From Anthonomus grandis grandis (lineage: Eukaryota > Arthropoda > Insecta > Coleoptera > Curculionidae): a stretch of DNA of 64,000 nt. This document shows, one piece after another, positions 57,925-64,000 of the stretch; position 1 is the stretch's first letter, and every line of letters begins with the position of its first letter. The position numbers and the translations under genes were made by a program. The notes beneath the pieces are model-generated. The model saw only the letters and a program-made list of their open reading frames with translations. It ran no database searches and was not told the origin of the DNA. The stretch spans positions 34,483,879 through 34,547,878 of the forward strand of contig NC_065552.1 of NCBI RefSeq assembly GCF_022605725.1, in the 5' to 3' direction.

Positions 57925-60900
57925 TTAGTCTCGTCCTTCTGAATCCAACGAGACCCTCCGCAAGGTCGTAGCTCCCATATTAGCTGAGATATCCCATTTT
58001 TGGAGCCCATTTTTGGCCTCAAAAACGAGGACGAAAAATGACTTTTTCCGATATTTCAAAGTGCTCTCATTCTGTTAGTTTTGCTCGAATCCCATTATAA
58101 CCCGGTGTTTTGGTGATGTGGGTGATGAGAGAAAGCCACTGGTATAGTTAGTTTAATTTCGACAAAAATCAATTTTTGGTGAAAAAATTCGATACGGGGG
58201 GGTATACCCGAAAAATGAAAAATCCCAAACTTTGGAGGTCGATATCTCGGCTTCTATGGGTCCTATTGGGAAAATTCTAACGGTTTTGTCTTAGTTTCTT
58301 CCTTCCCAATCCAACGAGACCATCCTCAGGGTCGTAGCTTCCATATTAGCTGAGATATCGCATTTTTGGAGCCCATTTTTGGCCTCAAAAACGAGGTCGA
58401 AAAATGACTTTTTCCGAATTTTCAAAGTGCTCTCATTCTGTTAGTTTAGCTCGAATCCCATTATAACCCGGTGTTTTCGTGATGTGGGTGATGAGAGAAA
58501 GCCACTGGTATAGTTAGTTTGATTTCGACAAAAATCAATTTTTGGTGAAAAAATTCGATACGGGGGGGTATACCCGAAAAATGAAAAATCCCAAACTTTG
58601 GAGGTCGATATCTCGGCTTCTATGGGTCCTATCGAGAAAATTCCAATGGATTTGTCTTAGTTTTGTCCTTCCGAATCCAACGAGACCCTCCGCATGGTCG
58701 TAGCTCTTATATTAGCTGAGATATCGCATTTTTGGAGCCCATTTTTGGCCTCAAAAACGAGGTCGAAAAATGACTTTTTCCGAATTTTTAAAGTGCTCTC
58801 ATTCTGTTAGTTTTGCTCGAATCCCATTATAACCCGGTGTTTTCGTGATGTGGGTGATGAGAGAAAGCCACTGGTATAGTTAGTTTGATTTCGACAAAAA
58901 TCAATTTTTGGTGAAAAAATTCGATACGGGGGGGTATACCCGAAAAATGAAAAATCCCAAACTTTGGAGGTCGATATCTCGGCTTCTATGGGGACTATCG
59001 TAAAAATTTCAACGGTTTTGTAATAGTTTCGTCCTTCCGAATCCAACGAGACCATCCTCAGGGTCGTAGCTTCCATATTAGCTGAGATATCGCATTTTTG
59101 GAGCCCATTTTTGGCCTCAAAAACGAGGTCGAAAAATGACTTTTTCCGAATTTTCAAAGTGCTCTTATTCTGTTAGTTTTGCTCGAATCCCATAATAACC
59201 CGGTGTTTTCGTGATGTGGGTGATGAGAGAAAGCCACTGGTATAGTTAGTTTGATTTCGACAAAAATCAATTTTTGGTGAAAAAATTCGATACGGGGGGG
59301 TATACCCGAAAAATGAAAAATCCCAAACTTTGGAGGTCGATATCTCGGCTTCTATGGGTCCTATCGGGAAAATTCCAATGGATTTGTCTTAGTTTTGTCC
59401 TTCCGAATCCAACGAGACTCTCCGCAAGGTCGTAGCTCTTATATTAGCTGAGATCTCGCATTTTTGGAGCCCATTTTTGGCCTCAAAAACGAGGTCGAAA
59501 AATGACTTTTTCCGAATTTTCAAAGTGCTCTCATTCTGTTAGTTTTGCTCGAATCCCATTATAACCCGGTGTTTTCGTGATGTGGGTGATGAGAGAAAGC
59601 CACTGGTATAGTTAGTTTGATTTCGACAAAAATCAATTTTTGGTGAAAAAATTCGATACGGGGGGGTATACCCGAAAAATGAAAAATCCCAAACTTTGGA
59701 GGTCGATATCTCGGCTTCTATGGGGACTATCGTGAAAATTTCAACAATTTTGTCTTAGTTTTGTCCTTCTGAATCCAACGAGACTATCCGCAAGGTCGTA
59801 GATCTCATATTAGCTGAGATATCGCATTTTTGGAGCCCATTTTTGGCCTCAAAAACGAGGTCGAAAAATGACTTTTTCCGAATTTTCAAAGTGCTCTCAT
59901 TCTGTTAGTTTTGCTCGAAGCCCATTATAACCCGGTGTTTTCGTGATGTGGGTGATGAGAGAAAGCCACTGGTATAGTTAGTTTGATTTCGACAAAAATC
60001 AATTTTTGGTGAAAAAATTCGATACGGGGGGGTATACCCGAAAAATGAAAAATCCCAAACTTTGGAGGTCGATATCTCGGCTTCTGTGGGTCCTATCGGG
60101 AAAATTCTATCGGTTTTGTCTTAGTTTCGTCCTTCCGAATCCCAAGAGACCATCCTCAGGGTCGTAGCTTCCATATTAGCTGAGATATCGCATTTTTGGA
60201 GCCCATTTTTGGCCTCAAAAACGAGGTCGAAAAATGACTTTTTCCGAATTTTCAAAGTGCTCTCATTCTGTTAGTTTTGCTCGAATCCCATTATAACCCG
60301 GTGTTTTAATGGGATCAGAAAGCCACTGGTATAGTTAGTTTGATTTCGACAAAAATCAATTTTTGGTAAAAAAATTCGATACGGGGGGGTATACCCGAAA
60401 AATTAAAAATCCCAAACTTTGGAGGTTGATATCTCGGCTTCTATGGGGACTATCGTAAAAATTCCAATGGATTTGTCTTAGTTTTGTCCTTCCGAATCCA
60501 ACGAGACCCTCCGCAAGGTCGTAGCTCTTATACTAGCTGAGATATCCCATTTTTGGAGCCCATTTTTGGCCTCAAAAACGAGGTCGAAAAATAACTTTTT
60601 CCGAATTTTCAAAGTGCTCTCATTCTGTTAGTTTTGCTCGAATCCCATAATAACCCGGTGTTTTCGTGATGTGGGTGATGAGAAAAAGCCACTGGTATAG
60701 TTAGTTTGATTTCGACAAAAATCAATTTTTGGTGAAAAAATTCGATACGGGGGGGTATACCCGAAAAATGAAAAATCCCAAACTTTGGAGGTCGATATCT
60801 CGGCTTCTATGGGGACTATCGGGAAAATTCCAATGGATTTGTCTTAGTTTTGTCCTTCCGAATCCAACGAGACTCTCCGCAAGGTCGTAACTTCTATATT

Positions 60901-61118
60901 AGCTGAGATATCGCATTTTTGGAGCCCATTTTTGGCCTCAAAAACGTGGTCGAAAAATGACTTTTTCCGAATTTTCAAAGTGCTCTCATTCTGTTAGTTT
61001 TGCTCGAATCCTATTATAACCCGGTGTTTTTGTGATGTGGGTAATGAGAGAAAGCCACTGGTATAGTTAGTTTGATTTCGACAAAAATCAATTTTTGGTG
61101 AAAAAATTCGATACGGGG
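57925..61118. repeat. satellite array 2, 366-base units, about 8.7 copies
   Basis: The landmark tcgatatctcggcttct recurs at 58239, 58605, 58971, 59337, 59703, 60069, 60426 (ttgat variant) and 60792: six spacings of exactly 366 and one of 357 (a nine-base loss around 60305). Units are highly similar and belong to the same family as array 1. Each full unit has a G run followed by GGGTATACCC, a 10-base perfect palindrome. Two unit types can be told apart (catcctcagggtcgtagcttcc and ctccgca(a/t)ggtcgtagctctt). Confidence 0.95.
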
Positions 61119-61284
61119 GGGAATCTTTACTTGTTTTGCTTCTTGTCACGGAGTATCCTGATTAAATTATCGTTTTGCCATTATTATTAATATCGTAACT
61201 ATATTGTACATAACACCAAGAAACCAGCTGATTTTCCTTCATTTCGGAATGACACAAACGGCACTCCGCACGACATCTCGAAGC

Positions 61285-61441
61285 TTAGCGAGAATCTTCC
61301 GGAACAGCGTTCTGCCGAGTATGTAAGGTGCCGCATCGCCGATAGTTGTCAGTTGTCAGTTCAGTGGAGAAAAGTTCGGAATATTGGCGCGAGATTTAAA
61401 TATTTGTAAATAAATACAGTAAATTATCGTGTTGTCGCAAT
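61285..61441 (+). promoter_or_regulatory. candidate heat-shock-type promoter and 5' UTR exon
   Basis: A three-unit heat-shock element AGAATCTTCCGGAAC lies at 61291-61305 (GAA..TTC..GAA in register). A TATA-like TATGTAAG lies at about 61320-61327, about 30 bases before the first of three overlapping initiator words (TCAGTT 61349, TCAGTT 61356, TCAGTG 61361). About 80 bases later is a splice donor (caat|GTAAGTG, GT at 61441). The local sequence is GC-richer than its surroundings and borders the satellite. The spacing is as in insect heat-shock genes with a 5' UTR intron (Hsp90/hsp83 is one known example), but the coding exons lie outside the window, so the gene is unknown. Confidence 0.55.
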
Positions 61442-62889
61442 GTAAGTGTGTAAATAAATTAGTTGATTATTTTTGATTGTTTTAATATACAACTAAGTAA
61501 CAGGTAAAAACCCTTCAAAATTATTACTACTATTATTTCATATAATTAAATTTTATATACTACGTGATTTTATTTTGTTTATGTAAATCTAAGCGGTTCG
61601 CATAATCAACAATACTTAGTAATATAATTAATAAACCAAATAAAATTTAAAAAAAAATTGTTAGCTTACATATTAAATGGATCTTATAATTTTATATTGC
61701 CCTCTAATTACTTAGGTTTATTTAGCTTCCAATAACTTCAGTATTGTTTTGGTTTGTAGGCATGCACAAAAACCATTACGGTATATTTAGCTTTTACCTT
61801 TACTTATGGCAATTTATCTTGTAAAGTTCAATTTGTTTAGTCTATAGTCTAGACAAATGCAGTAATACATCAGATCATAAATGTTTGTGTATAAGATGAA
61901 GTATCGGGGTTAATAAATTTGAAAATATTATATAAAATATATATAAATTTAAAAAAAAACAAAGTTTTTTATATTTTTTAAAAGATGTAGTAAAATAAAT
62001 ATAATTATAGAGTATATAAACATGTTTTAAAATAATCCAATGCTATTCAACATATTCAAAGAATATGTGCATTTCTATGTGCAGCTTTGTCAATGTTTGA
62101 TTAGTTGCGACTTACATAATGATTTACAGTTTTTTAAATAAATTTTATATTAATTTTTATTGTTTGTGAATCTTAGTGCATAATTACTAAATGACTTTTC
62201 CCACTAACGATTTACTCTCATTATAGAAAAATGTCTATGACACCTCAATATATTAAGCTAGTTTAACTATAGATCAGTATTTATTTATCTGTTCAATTAA
62301 AAAGCACAATTAATCAAAAAACGTATTATGTATTTAGGCTATTAGATTCAAAGAACTTGGCACAGACCCAAATATATTTGGCTGCCAATCAATGCCTTGT
62401 ACCAGGTGCTGTTATCGTCTTTATTGTATTTTATATTATATAGGGATCCATGCCAAAAGAGCATCGCTAGATAATTAACTATTTTAAGTTCAATACGAAA
62501 ATATCTATATCAAAACATTAACATTTGATCTTTAGTAATAAAGCATTCTATATAGATTAGATTTGAATTAAACTCATTGTATAAATCGCATAAAGAAAAA
62601 TTAACGAGAGTCGAAAATTAGTTTTATTGCAAAATTGAACCGCACCAATCATAATCTCATCAATCAAGATATAAGGGGGTCAACGGCTAACGAATAAAAT
62701 GAGGAGGTTTACATAAGAGAATGGGCAAAGTATGGAGGCACATAAAAGATCTTCAGTTTGTGATCTTTAAAGCGAATAAATTATCATTAACCAGGAAATA
62801 GGGAAGATATTGTTATGTATAGGTCAATAAATAATATGTAGAAAGGATGGACACATATCATTCTTAAATGTAAATAATATTCGGCCTGA
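61442..62889. other. AT-rich, presumably intronic
   Basis: No coding sequence is recognised between the putative 5' UTR exon and the Harbinger relic. Confidence 0.4.
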
Positions 62890-63369
62890 AAAACAATTTG
62901 GTGTTACTGCTAGTAATTGAGAGTGGCTCAATTGTACTACCAGAAGAAAGTACATTATTGCCTGGTTCAACCATTACTGCACCCTACGTATTTCTCGGTG
63001 ATGAAGTTTTTTCCCTTACGGAATAAGAAGACCATTTCCACGAGCACAATTACAAGAAGGGGAGGAAAATGACAAGTTCAACTACAGACTTTGCCATGCT
63101 AGGATGGTAGTAGAGTCGTCCAAGTTTAAAATACTACTAAATGACGAAAACGCTGTGCATATAGTTAAAGCAATAACTTTATTGCATTATATCATTAAAG
63201 ACCTTGAAGGCATATCTGAAGTGGATTTGGTCAATTATAGAAGCGTTACGATCAATAGAAAAAGTTTTATGAGACCCAGCAGAAGGCATAATGCATCATC
63301 AAGGGATGCCATATTGGGCAGAATGGAATCTGGCAGATTTTTTACATTTTGCCCCTTAAATCATGAATA
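62890..63369 (+). pseudogene. PIF/Harbinger transposase C-terminal relic
   Basis: The plus strand reads NGSIVLPEESTLLPGS, APYVFLGDEVFSLTE (family PYVFVGDEAFxL, catalytic Asp region), then with a frameshift DKFNYRLCHARMVVESS (family FNYRLSRARRxVENAFG). The tail reads KAITLLHYIIKDLE (family CCxLHNFLR). A stop follows GDEVFSLTE. Only the C-terminal half is left; the N-terminal catalytic residue region is not visible upstream. Confidence 0.65.
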
Positions 63370-63557
63370 GCGTTATTTTAGTTGGCCTTTCTTAACTTCT
63401 TTTATTTCTTTTACTTTCTTTATGACTATCAGCTAGTTCTACTTATAATTTTTCTTCAATTCAATTTACCTTTTTTAAAAAAAATCAATTTTTAATACTC
63501 CCTATTGAAAATAAAAACTTAATTTTAGTTGTAGCTAGAGGAAAAAATTAACTTCTA

Positions 63558-63715
63558 TAGGGTGGTCCAGTTTAAAGTGTTTAAAGGTCATCAATTTTAA
63601 TATGTGACAGAGAATTGATATTAAACGTTTTTGAGAAAAAAATTTAATAAAATTATTTATTTTTAAATTCTTTATCACGTATTAAAATTAATGACGTTTA
63701 AACTGGACCGCCCTG
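63558..63715. mobile_element. 158-base mariner-type MITE
   Basis: TA flanks lie at 63556-63557 and 63716-63717. The ends are tagggtggtccagttta on the left and taaactggaccgccctg on the right, and inverted similarity extends about 45 bases (catcaattttaat against attaaaattaatg). No coding capacity. The CAGGG-type end is shared with the Tc1/mariner element at 16977. Confidence 0.8.
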
Positions 63716-63833
63716 TATGTATACACAAGACTTTGTTTTATTATGTAAAAACAAAAAATGGATTTTTGGAGTGTGGATGGAATCTTTTTTTTTATAATAT
63801 AAATCAGAACATGCGAATATACTTCAAAATACT

Positions 63834-63982
63834 TACTTGTTTCCTGGAGATCTGCTGCAACTCGTGACCATTCTCGATCCACCAGCAGTCTGTTATGATG
63901 GTAATGTTTATGTTTATGTTCCAAAGAACATGGGTATTTTTTACATTACTTATTAATAATTCGTAAAATGTCTCAGACATGA
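63834..63982 (-). pseudogene. MADF-domain protein fragment, probably the Harbinger accessory protein
   Basis: ATG at 63982 begins MSETFYELLISNVKNTHVLW. After a one-base shift the reading continues HKHYHHNRLLVDREW then SRVAADLQET, and meets a GTAAGT donor at 63833. This is the N-terminal half of a MADF (Myb/SANT-like) DNA-binding domain. PIF/Harbinger elements typically encode such a protein beside the transposase; here the two face each other. Reading depends on the frameshift and the rest is not seen. Confidence 0.55.
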
Positions 63983-64000
63983 TGAATACACAAAACCTGA

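Noticed and set aside
58190..58215. CENP-B-box-like word (TTCGATACGGGGG) in satellite units
   Set aside because: The required central A and CGGG spacing are not met; only the TTCG and a G run agree.
58807..59157. 116-codon minus frame and similar frames at 22103-22321 and 22847-23041
   Set aside because: They lie inside satellite units and arise from unit periodicity; no independent coding evidence.

Overview
This window looks like a repeat-rich insect chromosome, most likely from a beetle. The evidence is high AT content, very short spliceosomal introns (about 50-90 bases), insect-style translation starts, and a dense mix of piggyBac, Tc1/mariner, pogo, PIF/Harbinger and non-LTR retrotransposon relics. 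Species assignment is inference. No rRNA or tRNA gene, CRISPR array or bacterial operon is visible. All calls come from reading the sequence; no database search was run.

Host genes are few. (1) At 1318-7706 (+) are the last 11 visible exons (708 codons) of a conserved gene that I read as the TTC28 orthologue (TPR/CHAT protein). It has consistent splice phases and one 3.7 kb intron inflated by transposons. (2) At 45993-46983 (+) is a large exon of an orphan seven-transmembrane receptor that ends at a good splice donor inside TM6. (3) At about 61285-61441 (+) is a putative promoter plus 5' UTR exon with a three-unit heat-shock element, a TATA-like box and arthropod initiators; its coding exons would lie beyond 64000. 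A CpG-rich patch at 15320-15420 is another candidate promoter.

Layout. 1-1317: ~550-base tandem duplication in an intron. 1318-7706: TTC28 with LINE fragments and a 756-base foldback in intron 5. 8890-14230: an I/R1-type LINE split by a piggyBac element and butted against a second LINE, itself interrupted. 14567-19076: Tc1/mariner relics, including a 2.1 kb element with arms of about 600-750 bases. 21885-23495: satellite array 1. 24141-27385: a transposon-like unit carrying an RNase-H-fold protein of a poorly described arthropod family. 28850-31340: a mariner with long TIRs interrupted by a pogo relic. 31699-31737: a hammerhead-ribozyme-like motif. 34955-37745: a LINE apparently split by a second piggyBac. 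41220-45362: an RTE-like LINE split by two insertions. 47866-54010: a Jockey/CR1-type LINE with a nested I/R1-type LINE flanked by a 13-base target duplication. 55147-55190: a second hammerhead motif. 57925-61118: satellite array 2. 62890-63982: a PIF/Harbinger relic with transposase and MADF-like parts in convergent orientation.

Most transposon copies carry stops and frameshifts, so the window is a layered record of insertions. The most interesting items are the two hammerhead motifs with a compensatory stem change, the RNase-H-fold transposon-like unit, the two satellite arrays with a conserved 10-base palindrome, the heat-shock-type promoter, and the precisely readable nested insertions.
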